Origin: Saccoglossus kowalevskii
Lineage: Eukaryota > Hemichordata > Enteropneusta > Harrimaniidae
Assembly: GCF_000003605.2 (NCBI RefSeq)
Contig: NW_003106598.1
Location: 526,350 to 577,055, forward strand
Direction: 5' to 3'
DNA length: 50,706 bases
Made by a program: the position numbers and the translations under genes. Shown in pieces: positions 27,390 to 39,452 of this stretch. The notes below the pieces were generated by a model that saw nothing but the letters and a program-made list of their open reading frames with translations, had not been told where the DNA came from and ran no database searches. The first letter of the stretch is position 1. Each line of letters begins with the position of its first letter.

Positions 27390-29994
27390 CGTGGACAGAG
27401 AAATGAAGACACGACTACATGAGTAAAGTTCACTCTACAGTACTGTTTCATAAGGTACATGGAGTACCTCACTCATCAGGAGTTAAGACTTTATTAAATA
27501 AACCACCGAAACAGTCTACGTTATAAGCGCTACAGATTTGCATAACAATGGAGTGTGTTTACGATATTATATATATATATATATATAAGACACACAGTAA
27601 TATTATATAGTTCTTTTATAGCAGTTTTGTTTTCCTCTTTATATGAAAAATAATTTGCTGTAGTTAGGTTTCTGGGTAAACGTTTTCATAGGTATCAGAT
27701 TATTCTGTAACCCATAGCAACAAGAACATCGAATGTACGCTTAAAGTGATAGTGTTAATAGCAGATATGTTTGTATAACTCTTTTAAATCTAAATTTGTT
27801 GGGGCGATGAAATCAGATATGTGATTGAATATAGCAATAAAAACACAAAATTTGAGAATCTTTGAGCTACCATCCATATTTGATTCCAATATATATTGAC
27901 ATGATTTCAACAGCTATATTTAGACGTATGTATTGGGTGAACCATTGTTTAGGGAGTGCTGGTGCATTGTTTTTTCATAAATCACCAGCACAGTTGTGAT
28001 GTGAGATCTGTCTTAGTTTACACGTGTCAAAACGCCAAAATACATATTATGGTACTGTTCATACAAAGACAACAAATACTATGTTAATGACAATAATTCC
28101 AACATCGTGAACAAAAATAAAATACGTCTGATACTGTGCAGTACTCGCTTGCACTAAAACGAACTTCAAAGCAAAAACGCAATTGAAAGGTTTTTGATTA
28201 TTTTTCTTTTCTTTTGAAGCACCCGAGACAACCCCAGCGCCACCAACGACACCAGCGCCACCAACGACTCCAGCGCCACCAACTACACCAGCGCCGAATG
28301 TTGCAGCACATACAGCACATGAAGTTATACCGGGACTTGCAACGGGCGCTGGTTTGCAATCACCACTCGTGCAAACATCGACCACGACCATTGAAGGAAC
28401 TAATGGTGACGATATAGGTAAGTGGAATAATGTAAAGTAATTAATATTTGGTGCGATATTCGACTTTAATCAGAATGATACACACAAGTTTCTGCATATT
28501 GTTTAAATAATGTACCAAAGAATGATGGTACTTGTCAGGAGTGCTGAGCTTGTGATTTTGTTTTTCGGTTTTATATAATCGAAAATCAAGTCAATTGTTA
28601 TATTTGGTATCGTAGACACATTTGATATTGAACATCAGCTGACCTGTATACAATACTATTTACGTATAATATACCATAACCATATCAACTAACGGGATTT
28701 TGTTTGTAGCAGTGTCGTGAAATTATTTTGCTATTTACATCAAGTTTACTTTATTTTTCAGACTCAACTGCAATCATAGTGGGTTGTGTGTCTTTTATTT
28801 TGATTCTGATTTGCATAGCGTTGTTAACATACATATGCTATCGATGGAAAAAGAAAAACGTCATAGAAGATAAAAACGACAAGGTGATAACTGTTATAAG
28901 ATAATTGTCATTCATTTACAATATTACCTTCATTTATTAAAACCTGATGGTGAAAACAAACTTTTCAACTGTGTGGCAGTAATGTTTTTAGTAGACAACG
29001 CCCTCGTCGAACCGAAATAACTGTGCATTGAACTACATTGTGGCGATTATGCACATAATTATGTAATCCACGTTGATAGTCATTGTCAATGACATAATCC
29101 TTGTCCAGTTTGTAGTGACTGTGTCATTTTTAACAGTAGAATATGCACATAGAATATAATCAAATGTTGAGAGGGGTATTCAGCATTTATAAATTTAGTG
29201 ATACTTTAAATGGTTCATTCACGTGTTGTCAATTCAAAATGATATCTCCTAGGAAAAAGGTCATTCGTAAAGATCATATTGTACAAAGTTGTATAAACCC
29301 TTCACAAAGCTAATTTTGCATCAAATCACAAAACAAAACCTTATTGTTTGTTGTTCATACCAATTTTGAAAGATATTGACTCAGGTTTCCCGAGAAACGT
29401 GAGGTATCAAAGGTGCCTAAGGAGCAGTTGACTTGCTCAAATATTGTGATTCCATGGTCAGTTGCATGATTTTCATCAATCAAAATCCACAAACAATTGA
29501 AGGCGACATCATGTAACAAATTTAAACTAAACAATACACCGTACGTTATGTCAATGCCAATAATATCGATCATAGCATGCCTGAGAAACGGTTAATGTTA
29601 AAATGTTAAGTTGTTGGTGGAAAAAATGCTCGCCAGTCGGTCAGAAATCAACCAAATGACAATAAAGTTGATTTACCTATGTATCCCATTACTATTAATT
29701 TTTGTACCATCTTTGAACAAAATAGATCCAGGGGTTTACGACTAACAACAATGAACGGACATACGAACACATGTACCCATGGATAGACGCACGAAACATG
29801 GCATGACAATTGCAACAACAACGCAACAACGATTTCTTCTATGCTATCGATAAGAGCCAGTGCATGCAACGTCTAGCTGCTTTGAATAGTGACTTAGGAC
29901 AATTACCAAAAATTATCTACTTTATAATTAAGATATCGTGTGTGTTTTTCTTTTCCGATTTCAGAGACCCGACGAGAATAATACCGATGTATAA
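23896..29994 (+). CDS. Gene A: single-pass type I membrane protein with two six-cysteine DCxDCG modules
   Basis: Six exons: 23896-24013, 25870-26013, 26365-26499, 28220-28417, 28762-28883 and 29965-29994 (TAA); 248 residues. Residues 1-39 have a polar start then a hydrophobic run (LFAVVALVLSTLWS), which reads as a signal peptide. Module 1 has Cys 42, 46, 54, 67, 73 and 76; module 2 has Cys 91, 95, 107, 119, 125 and 128. Both end in DCxDCGxR. Residues 133-198 form a Thr/Pro-rich stalk opening with PAPPTT repeats. Residues 202-225 are a transmembrane segment (IIVGCVSFILILICIALL), then a basic stop-transfer RWKKKN and an acidic/basic tail. A 30-base final exon gives RPDENNTDV, a class I PDZ-ligand-like end. 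Exons 2-4 all start and end in phase 1. I do not recognise a named family. A receptor or adhesion role at the cell surface is inference. Confidence 0.9.
24653..24778. repeat. Foldback element in gene A intron 1
   Basis: GTTCGAGTTAC (24672-24682) is the perfect reverse complement of GTAACTCGAAC (24760-24770). Outer GCTTAA blocks extend the symmetry imperfectly. The arms enclose about 77 bases with a repeated TGAAATATGG-type motif nearby. Reads as a small non-autonomous element; target-site duplication not established. Confidence 0.5.
24895..25170 (-). mobile_element. tRNA-derived SINE-like fragment (minus strand)
   Basis: Read on the minus strand, 25165-25080 starts with CCAGCTCAGCTGTAGAGTGG, which resembles a tRNA D-arm/A box. 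About 40 bases later it has CGGTTTCACTCC, which resembles a B box with one or two changes. It is followed by a body and tail in which about 25 bases containing GACCGTTTA and AGTAAACA occur twice, roughly 71 bases apart (around 24927 and 24998, plus strand). This arrangement fits a degenerate SINE with a repetitive tail, inside gene A intron 1. Not a functional tRNA: the acceptor and anticodon stems do not pair convincingly. Confidence 0.5.
27345..27390. repeat. (CA)n(TA)n compound microsatellite
   Basis: About 14 CA units run directly into TA units, in gene A intron 3. The open frame that crosses it is not a gene. Confidence 0.95.
27566..27587. repeat. (TA)n microsatellite
   Basis: Pure TA run in gene A intron 3. 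Confidence 0.9.
28232..28290 (+). repeat. Coding minisatellite, 18-base unit (PAPPTT)
   Basis: CCAGCGCCACCAACGACA and near-identical copies occur three times in a row, then a partial fourth, within the stalk exon of gene A. Each unit encodes PAPPTT. The equivalent exons of B and C are 36 and 30 bases shorter and carry only traces (TTPTSPTT; TTPSPPTTPAP), so the array is an expansion in A. It lengthens a stalk likely to be O-glycosylated. Confidence 0.9.
28884..28941 (+). promoter_or_regulatory. Possible intron-retention C-terminus and poly(A) signal of gene A
   Basis: If the donor after codon 239 is not used, the frame runs on as VITVIR and stops at TAA 28902-28904. ATTAAA follows at 28936-28941. 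Gene B shows the same layout (VILI, stop at 36734-36736). A short isoform without the TDV end is therefore possible. Confidence 0.35.
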
Positions 29995-32900
29995 GAACAG
30001 TTCATTGGTGAGCGACGTTGTAATCACCTTGATACTGTGATGGCATATTTCATATGTTATAGAGGTTCATATTTAGCATGTGCCAATGTTTCCACGCTCA
30101 CCTAACCTCCTGAATACTAGTATAGTAATCATGCTTATCTGCCGTTGATGGCGTCGTGATGCATTTGAGACTCACCATAAAGACGATATATCCACTCATT
30201 GTGTGTGAACTTTCTACAAAGTTCCAGTTTATGTTTTCCTTAACTTTTGTTTTAATAATTAGCAAACTATACAAGAACGTTTTTTTTAACTGCACCAAAT
30301 TGGCAAGCACCGCAAACAGAATTTCCACTCAAGAACTAAATTTACCAAAACACTCGATTGCCTTTTAATGAACATTGTCTTTTGTGATTTTAAACTTTAT
30401 AATAACACTTTAAATAGTTGGTGCATTGTGCTGAGAAGTATATGTATATAGTGCCTTTTGTAAAAAAATTTAATAACAATAATAATAACTTGTACAACAT
30501 TTTCGATTTGAATTTTTGTGTCAGTATTACATATTGAGAATATTTCGCAACTAACCATTTATTTAGCCACATACAGTTCACAAATCAGAAAAAGCCAGGG
30601 CTGCTTCAAATAACTGTATTAATCAAAACATGTTCTCGTCCATCAAGATAAAACAATAACGACGACAGATTTACGCATGCCGTGTAGCGGCAGTGACATC
30701 ACACAGAGTGAATCAGCGTTGACGGATATACAGATATCTAGGTATTGTCTTCTCGTAGGTTGAAATGCAATGAAATTCTCTACCATCAGTGTTTAGGTAC
30801 CTTAAACTGATTGGTTATTTATATATGTGATGCATGGTGGTATATGTTACAAATGCAGGATCGAGAACAAGGTAAAGCCAGCTGGTAAATGTTGATTGAA
30901 ATCTACCAACTTGATCAGCACCAACTGTCACAAGATATCCAAGCGAATATGCTAAAGTTTCTAATTGTCAATGAGGTGAAATGCAATCTTGACAGGAATA
31001 ATCTCAAACGGGAACAGATAGCACACTGTAGTATCACATTCGTAACTGTTAATTAACGCTTGTTCTTCATTAAGTTTTGCTACAACGTGTATTTTAGAAA
31101 TTCCTTGCCCGTCGAATTATAATGTTTTATTAGTGGGAACGAACAGTGTCCCGTTCTTTCCCATTTTGAGCTTGCTAACAAAAATATTGTGCAAAGCCTC
31201 GTTAAGTATGAATAAAATAAATGGCATGTCGGTCCTCTTGTTTGTGATTATTATGTGCATGTTGCTTAGCAATCATCCTCAAGACTGCCCTGAGAGCAGT
31301 TTCTATGACTATCTGTTCGTGCATGAATTTGACCGATGTTTTGTAATGCACAACAGCGCCAACCGTTTTGGATGTGTTAAATTACCTGAACATCATTTCT
31401 CAGTGTCGACACTGAGGGAGTACTACTAGCTCCAGGCTTCCAATCGTAAGTCGTATGTTAACATGGAGACATCGACTAAGTAAAGCCAACTTTATCCATT
31501 TCCACATGCATGTAAATTGAATATGAATGGTGTTGGCAATAAGTATACATATTAAAAATATAAATTTAGTTATTTACCAAAAAATGCTCAGTGAGTTGAG
31601 GGTTTGGTGCTCATCAGAACAAAGTGATTATGCCATCCTTTTTCTTACCTTCATTGCTGTGGTGTATTAATGCCATTAAAATATCGACGTTGATAAAGAT
31701 TTATTTAATCATACAATATTTTTTCAAGAAACAGGAGCTCGAAATATCGTGGAAAATGTGTTCACAATTTTGCAATTTTTGGTTTGTATGGAAAAAATTA
31801 TTTACTCATATCACGATATTAGTTTCAGTGATAAATAATGGAAAAACTCATTATTATTAATATGAAGGTTATTAATTTAAAAAAAATGAAACTAAATTAA
31901 GTGAGTTTACAGTATGATAAATTTATATCCCATAATGCATTGAATATATGCAGTACCAATCTCAGTAGTAAAACATTCGCGAATTGGCTTAAATTGACTT
32001 TTCTGTATTAACAGTATTAGCTATAAACACTGTTTTGCGCAGGATATGAATGCATGCACTGAAACCACCAGCTCCTTTATTTACAAGTAGTGTTTAAATG
32101 GGTCGAAAATGTGCTCAAAAAACAAAATATTGTACTTAGACGTTATTATAAGCAAACCAACTCACGTTACTCTTTGCTTTAGTGTGGGATTACATTTATG
32201 AAACAATCTCTTGTCGGTAGAATAGTTTAAACCAATAAAAATGCAGAAAAATGAAGACTTCACTGACAACAGTTGCACTAATTTGCATATTTACAATAAA
32301 GTTCATTGAACAATTTTTGTTATTCAATACCGATCATGCAACATTGAAGCCGCAATAACTCAAATATGCGATTCGACAACCAACACTTTCTTGTGGTGTT
32401 TTCCTTATCACCATACTAAATAGATATGATAGGTGATTATATTCCCAAAGGATATTAGTATAGTTTTCGCATAACTTGTCTGTCACTGCACTTTGATCTT
32501 AAATTGTCTAAAATATCAAGTAAAAGTGTAAAAATCCCACTGAATTCTGGGTATTTTGTTGTGTTGTGCATCCTTGATGAATACAAGGCTGGTCAATAAA
32601 TCATTCAATCAATACCGGTTTACAATCTGTGTATGAATACTACAGCGTAATCTACAAGTGAATTCAATATCGTTACAGTCTTCATACAGATACAACTGTG
32701 GGGTTAACCGTCTACATATCAATACAACCATTTCAGTATGGGAGTATAAAAGTACGGTTGATTTTTTTTACCAATCTTCGAAAGTGGCTATTTGAAAACA
32801 AATTATTTACATATCGACCTATGGTAAGGTTTTTATGCTGCATTTCAGAAAGCTCAGAAATCTGCCCTTTTCAGAGGATTATATTGATTCTCAATTTAGT

Positions 32901-33130
32901 CTAAAATTGTTCATTTTATCGTTTTTTTCAAATAAATTCATTCGTTGTGTCCATATGCGTTAACTCCTCCCTCACCTTTATATTTTCTTTCCACTAAGCC
33001 ACGTCACATAGAACACCGTCAGACGCGAATTTGTCTGTACATTTAAGTTGTCAAATGAGTTATTTGTAGACAAGGCGCGATTAATAGTTCGGAAACAACT
33101 TTGCTTTGAAAAGTTGAGCATAGAGCTTGG
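29995..33130. other. Spacer between genes A and B
   Basis: About 3.1 kb holding the 3' UTR of A and the promoter of B. No exon of the array or any other recognised gene was found in it. Frames near 31.1-31.4 and 31.6-31.9 kb lack domain or splice support. Confidence 0.55.
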
Positions 33131-33133
33131 ATT

Positions 33134-33146
33134 GTTATATGGTAAC
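33134..33146. promoter_or_regulatory. X-box-like element upstream of gene B
   Basis: GTTATATGGTAAC followed by GCTGAAA. The right half-site GGTAAC is kept; the left is weakened compared with A and C. It lies 131 bases before the ancestral start position and 152 before the ATG now available. Confidence 0.4.
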
Positions 33147-33245
33147 GCTGAAATTTGTTGTCGATGTCAGACAAGCTTTCATACCCGAGGAATAGAGCTT
33201 TATACGAGAAAACAACCTCCAAGGTTTCGAGATTATTTTCACCGA

Positions 33246-33296
33246 ATGCGTATCAAACCTGGCTGTGAACAGAGCACAACTTACCATGGGTACTAA
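33246..33296 (+). promoter_or_regulatory. Overlapping upstream ORF of gene B (16 codons)
   Basis: ATG in CGAATG, 19 bases before the ancestral start position, gives a 16-codon frame ending TAA at 33294-33296. It passes through the main ATG at 33286. Same length and place as in gene A. Confidence 0.45.
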
Positions 33297-36200
33297 TCGT
33301 TTTCTCAACGATCATAGCTTGTTTGTTGTCGTGATTCTGGTTCTATCGACGTCGTGGTCAAGTCAAGTGATACAAGCAAAAGGTAATGTCATTTTAAAGT
33401 CAAAAACCGCCGTGCGTGGTACCCAGAATTTTTTTTTCATTTTACCTACAGTGTATATAGTTATATATAGGTATATAGATATTGTTGACATTGGAAGTGA
33501 GCGTATCCAATTGTGTCACTTATTATGGTACGTTTGGTATTGCTTACCACCCATTGCCAACACGATAGGTCGGTAATGATCGTCCATTCACGTGTGCTTC
33601 AGTACCTGATTAGCTTCTATTGAGTATCTGAGCCCGTAATAAGGTGACGTGAACTAAGCAGAAATCCAGGCATCGATCATCTGTGTGTTGTGTTATCAAA
33701 TCAAGCAATGTGTTATAAAATAGACCTGAAATCACCGATTATACATATTTAGATTATTTGGCATCGACTGTGTGATGTACAATTCGCGAAGTACTGAATA
33801 CCGCGTGGGAGGTTCCGTGAAATTTACATGTCAATTATTAGGAATAGTTTTACGAGACGAATACTTGGCAGTGTCAACCATATTGTTGTCGTCTACTATT
33901 TGCGTGTCCCGGATGTCATGACATGGAGCATTACTAACCTATTAATGAGATACATTGGGGCAATACGCACACACAAGACAATATTAACTTCCACGGCCAG
34001 GATCAATATTATATTGACGATCATGTGATTTTGTTATAACCAATAGCATCACATGTGTTAATTATAATTAATATCATGATTATTCGAATCACCCACAAAG
34101 AGCTACAGATGCACATTAAATGCAAATATCCATTCTAACGATTTAATTGTTTGTCAGCCATTACATTTTCCACTGTGCTAGGTTCAAAGGTTCCTGGATC
34201 TAAAAACATAACTATCAGACCTTAACGCCAAATTATTTCCTATATATGTTGAAGAAGATATGGCTTGGACTTCATTGTGTGAAAAAGGTTTTCTAAATCA
34301 TCAGACCGACGCATGTTTACCAACTTGGCAATCTTGATATAACTGCTGGTCATAGGTGTAGAGTTGGATGCCAAGACTTCATAGCTAATGCCTTCCCTTG
34401 TTGCGTGATGTTACGTTATGTGTGCGTTGTTCATACTAGATGGCGCTGTCTCAATGGATGGAGCACATTGTGCTGTTTAAACAGCTTGTGTATTGGTTGC
34501 CCTTGTTTTTCTATTAAAGCCTGTACAGAAAAAAATACAAAAAAAAACAACTTAAATACGTGTTCACCTGGCAACACTGGTGGAACATTTCTTGGTTTTG
34601 CAAAATAATGCTTTTCCAAATTCCCTTCTTTTATGATTTAGATTAAATTTGTCCACCTATCCTGTCAACAATATTTGACGATGCATTAACCATTCTGTAC
34701 AATTTAATATAATACAGTCACGTGCTCTGTTCTGCATATACATTGAATCTGCATATACATCTGAAAAAATCGTGAAATGAGAGATGTTGATACTGAAAAA
34801 AAAAATCATTTATTATTTTTTCAGTGTTATGTACAGACACCTGTGCCACTGCTAATAATGGTCAATGTGAAGACGGTGGTTTGGAATTGACAACTCATAT
34901 TGGATGTTTTTATGGAAGTGACTGTAGTGACTGTGGAACGAGGTCGTGGCCGTATGCCCACGATGGTTGTAAGTAGTTTCAATGTTGCATTATTTTAAAC
35001 CAGTAAATCCCTGACCAACCTTACTGAAATATAACTAAAAAGGCTAAATTTAGACAACATTAGACGTTGTTCAAAATACATAACATCAACAAAGTTACTG
35101 TGTGATAGGAACTTTTACAAATTCATCAGATCGAATAGATTAGAATTTATGTGTCTTTTTAGCTTTCCAGTGTAACGATATCTGTTATGAAGGAGGTGAG
35201 GCATATAACGGTATATGCGAAGATGGAGGTCTGGATGCAGTAACAGCAGATTGTTATCTCGGAGAAGATTGTACAGACTGTGGAGTAAGAGAAGGTAATG
35301 ATGTAAGCTTTGAGAATATAGGGCAAATAATTGTTATTATTTTAGAACACTAAGCCGTGGTATTTGAAACTAAAAATTGGCATTCCAGCACAGCAGCCAA
35401 TCAGCGACGGCCTAACGCTTAGATGACAATTTCGGTTTCAAATACCCCGACTTAGTGTTCTAGGTTCTTCGCGTAATTAGGTGTTCGTATGCAAGGGATT
35501 TTTCCACACAAAAACGACGAATTAGGCCGAATTTTGTTATCGGTTGGCTTAATATAACCCCAACGGACCGTATTTTTGTGAAAGATTGGTATTTTTGTCC
35601 TGATTTGTAGGAATCTGAAAAACGCGTTTCGCAACTTTCTCTTATTTAGTTTTATGCGTCATTCAAGATGGCGGCCCCCATATAGTAAATATCGTATTTA
35701 TTTTATTATCACGTGTGCGCCAGCTGACTGTGCTCAAAGTATGCACTCAGACAGTGCGCTGTCGCATCGAACTCCGCTGCTCGTCGGTCGATACTGCCGC
35801 TTCGTCGATACTGCCACTGTCTTCGTGCATACTTTGAGATATCTTCCTAAGAACCTTATTATTTAAATACCCATTCCTGTATTGTGTTAGTGATGGCAAG
35901 TTCGTAGTTACTATATATGGTAATTAGTAGACATTAGTTGAAATAGTTTAGTTATTAGTCAAAATCGTTTATAGTAGTTGATATGTACAATAGTAGTGTT
36001 ATACTCATGTTAGCCTGTTAAACTAAATCCAGTTAAATTATAAACTGTATTCATACGTGTAACAACTGTGAACGTACTTTTCTGGTTTACCAGCACCATT
36101 CACAACCCCAACGTCTCCAACAACTACATCAGAATCCATCATAGTGCATACAACAATATGGGGAATAACGGAATCTAGTAACGGAGCAAAATCGGGAACT

Positions 36201-39163
36201 GGCGCTGATTTTGAAACGAGCACGACTAATGAAATTGATGATAGCAACAAAACAAGTATGTAGATTTGAATATGATCATAATTATTTTAATTAACTTTTG
36301 TAAATTTTATGTTATCGCTGATAGTTTCTTGGTCGAAGTGATATTTCAACTCATTCTACATCACTACATCACAGAATTTATATTGAATAATGTTACATTT
36401 TCAAATTCATTTCATTCTATTCGATAAATAATCACACAATATGTATGTATTATTTATCGCACCTTGACATTGAGTCATTTTACGGCAATATATTAGAATG
36501 TGCCGAGGATGTGTCAAGGTGGGACTTGATAACATATCCGTTCACATGTGTCATGAATGTTTTGTGTTATCTACAAAACAAACCTAATTTATTTTACAGA
36601 TTCCATTCCAATCATAGTGGGGTGCTTGTCGGGGACTGTGGCTCTGGTGTGCGTTGTGGTATTAATATACATATACTATCGATGTAAGAAACGAAATGTT
36701 ATAGAAGACAGAGACGAAAAGGTAATACTGATATAAGACGGTCAACGTTACAATATGTTCTACATACATTAAGCCGTGTATTTATTTTAGTAAATTTAGT
36801 AAAAACACAAATGTATTGGTATATATTGACGATATATATAAGGCCTACAGTGTCAGATTTATTAAACGAATGTAGTATTTTTATTTTTTTCCAATGTAAT
36901 AATCTTTTTATCCCTTGTATCAATTTTATATCCAGTTATAACAAAGTGTAATATTTGTGAGCGTTTATTCAAAACATAGTCGAGCGTTCTTGCTCATCTG
37001 CATAACCGATCACCATGCATGTACGCCGATTACTGTTGGTTTGCCATATTGCGATTAAAAATATAGTTATTTGAGAAGCTATCGGACTTGTAAACCGGTC
37101 ATGACGATTATGGCGGTTGAGCATGCGCTCTTCTGTTTTGTTGTTGCTGTACATCCCAACAATGGCTCAAGTTACTAGAACATTAGTAAAGTATACTTTG
37201 TGGTTTATTACCATTCTAATTGTTTCGACAAATCACTACTAGACATGGGAGAAAAAACTTATAGCCGTAATGATAAACTATGAAAAATGTTAACAATATA
37301 TATTATATGGAATAAAAAGTTTCCAGAACATTATATTTCGATGTTTACCTACATAAAAGTTGGCTGCCTTTACTGCAACGGTTTATTAGTAATTTAGGTC
37401 GATGTTAGACAGTTGCTATCTGCGGTAACGAAAGCGGTGTTGACGAGCGTGTAGCGTTTACTTGTGTTACATAATTCAGAATCGCTTGTATTTTTACTTA
37501 TTATTGTCACTAAAAATGACGAAATGAAAATTTAGTGGTGGACATTTCTCCTGTCAGTCCTTGGATGATTTCGAACTTGGGCTGAAATCGTAGAGTTTCA
37601 CGTTTTCGCGAATGCCGCCCTCTATTTACGTGTAATCGACTTGCTTCAAGTGCTCACACATACACGTTAGTGAACGCTTTCATTTAAATGATATAGGTTT
37701 ACTGATCTGAATCAGTGCCAGAAATAAAGGTGTTACCTTTTTCACCAATTTATAACGAAAAAATGTATTCCATACTATATTTTTTGATATATGGAATAAG
37801 TTCGATTTTATGATTATCAAGTATCAATATGTAACATTCCATCCAATGAAGAAATGTTCAAATATTTATATATAGCTTTGAAGACAAAAAAAAGGTTACA
37901 CGAAATAACGTTGCATTCCCACTATGTATCATATGAAGAACGCCTCTTATTAATAAATATACACTGTAAATCAAGGTGTTTTAAAATATTACACATTTTT
38001 GTACCACTTTGAAATCACTTTGTTTATAACTAAGTGTTTTCTTCTTGAACTCACCAATGAGTTATTTTACAACACTACTATTTTAAAATAAAACCTTTTT
38101 ACTATTTTGTGATAAAACATAAAATGTTTATAAGCTTGTCCCCCACTTTAAAAACACATAAAGTGTTTATAATATGCATAATTACGAGAAGCGTGCATGA
38201 TGGAAACACATGCAGTTAGTGATTTTATTGCAAAATTTCAGGGATTTTTTGGCACATAACACATAATGTAAAGTGTTTCCATTAAAAACACGTATTGAAA
38301 AATGTTTCCATCAAAACACGTATAAAGAATGCTTAATATCACAAAAGTTTTGAAAGTGCTTTTACTGGACACACATTTTAGAAAGTGTTTTTGATCACGA
38401 CACGTAGAAAAGTATCTTAACCGAAGACATGTTTAATGAAGTGTTTACTATCAAAACTCTTTGAAAATTGATTGAAATATTTTTTGAAGATAATGTCAAA
38501 CCCATCTCATTATGCATTGAATTACGTCAGAGGTTTCCTACTGATCATACAATTAGGATGCAACTTTAAGATAATTATGTTCACTTTTATTATTATTTTT
38601 TAATTTAAATTTATGACTGATCTGCCAGATCAATGTTGAGAGAGTGTTCATGGCTATATAAACCATCTCATGTGAAGTTCACGTGTATTTTCTTGACATT
38701 TAGCAGTTGTATTTGAACCAATTGTGATGGGTGTGACGATGTGACATACTTACTAATTTCGGACACCCAGTCCTACCGACCATGTGTCAGTGGTTTATAA
38801 TGCTCCTGCTTCGTTTCGTACGTAGACAATATGGCATCACAATATGTCATCACACGCTGTTATGGCAATCCTGGGCCTTGTATCGAAAACATTTCATGCG
38901 CATACCTTTGCATGTTCTGATTTAAAAGGTTCTCTCTTGGAACTGAGTCAATAAATCATGATGTCATTATGACAATGTTTTATTAGTAGGTTAGCGAAGC
39001 GCCATTGTCGCGTTGTGCAGCGCGTTCTAATTTTTCATACAAAAACATGCGTTCGATACGATACACAACTCTCAATAAATTAAACGACATGAATACAACA
39101 CGCATTCTAAATATTAATATATTCTTTTAATTTTAGAAACCCGATGAAAGCACTGATGTATAG
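33286..39163 (+). CDS. Gene B: tandem paralogue of A, type I membrane protein with two six-cysteine modules
   Basis: Six exons: 33286-33382, 34825-34968, 35163-35294, 36094-36255, 36600-36721 and 39137-39163 (TAG); 227 residues. The codon matching the ATG of gene A is GTG (33265), so translation most likely starts 7 codons later at ATG 33286, in a better context (ACCATGG). A hydrophobic signal (LFVVVILVLSTSWS) follows. Module 1 has Cys spacing 3-7-12-5-2, module 2 has 3-10-11-5-2, both with DCxDCGxR. The stalk (from A125) is Thr/Ser-rich, lacks the PAPPTT expansion and has an NKT sequon next to the membrane. The transmembrane segment IIVGCLSGTVALVCVVVLIY is followed by YRCKKRN. The final 27-base exon gives KPDESTDV, keeping the TDV end of gene A. 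Function unknown; a surface receptor or adhesion role is inferred from layout. Confidence 0.9.
35343..35462. mobile_element. MITE-like element with 28-bp terminal inverted repeats in gene B intron 3
   Basis: 35343-35370 (starts TAGAACACTAAG, ends TTTGAAAC) is the reverse complement of 35435-35462 with only two mismatches. The arms enclose 64 bases. The ends read TA-GAACAC...GTGTTC-TA, so a TA target duplication, as in Tc1/mariner-type MITEs, is possible. No coding content. Confidence 0.7.
35733..35838. mobile_element. Second foldback element in gene B intron 3
   Basis: CTCAAAGTATGCAC...CAGTG (35733-35756) pairs with 35815-35838, 22 of 24 positions. Between the arms TCGATACTGCC(G/A)CT occurs twice in direct order. 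Distinct in sequence from the element 270 bases to its left. Confidence 0.65.
36722..36736 (+). promoter_or_regulatory. Possible intron-retention C-terminus of gene B
   Basis: Reading through the donor after codon 219 adds VILI and stops at TAA 36734-36736. Nearest ATTAAA is at 36861. Parallel to gene A. Confidence 0.3.
38257..38470. repeat. Degenerate minisatellite with strict 28-base period
   Basis: Seven full units begin at 38257, 38285, 38313, 38341, 38369, 38397 and 38425, with a partial one at 38453. All are exactly 28 bases. The shared pattern is roughly AACACGTA, four A-rich bases, AAGTGTTTT, ATC. Units have diverged strongly by substitution but no length change is seen. Similar, out-of-phase copies lie at 38110-38170. 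Located in the long last intron of gene B. Confidence 0.75.
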
Positions 39164-39452
39164 AAACGGTTCATTGATGTACAAGAAAAATTACGTTATC
39201 ACAAGATGATATCAATTAATTATGAATGCGTTTAATTGGTTACTACAATTTAAGACGCCTTACTGCGGAGCCTATATTTAGCTGCACTCGCCATTTTGAA
39301 AATGGAATTGATCAATCTTTACAAAGAAATGGAACAATAGACACGTGATGTAATATGAATGATACTGTCATAGAATCAGTCCAGGATCAGTCGAAGAGTA
39401 GTTCCACGCAATGTTTAGTAGGTGTGTTAGATATTGCGGTAAAACTCTATCA

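Noticed and set aside
28059-28391. Minus-strand frame with GAGVVG repeats
   Set aside because: Shadow of the PAPPTT minisatellite in gene A exon 4; the plus strand has splice sites, phase and paralogues.
38257-38470. CRISPR-like array (28-base units)
   Set aside because: Units are contiguous with no spacers, strongly diverged, and lie in a eukaryotic intron.
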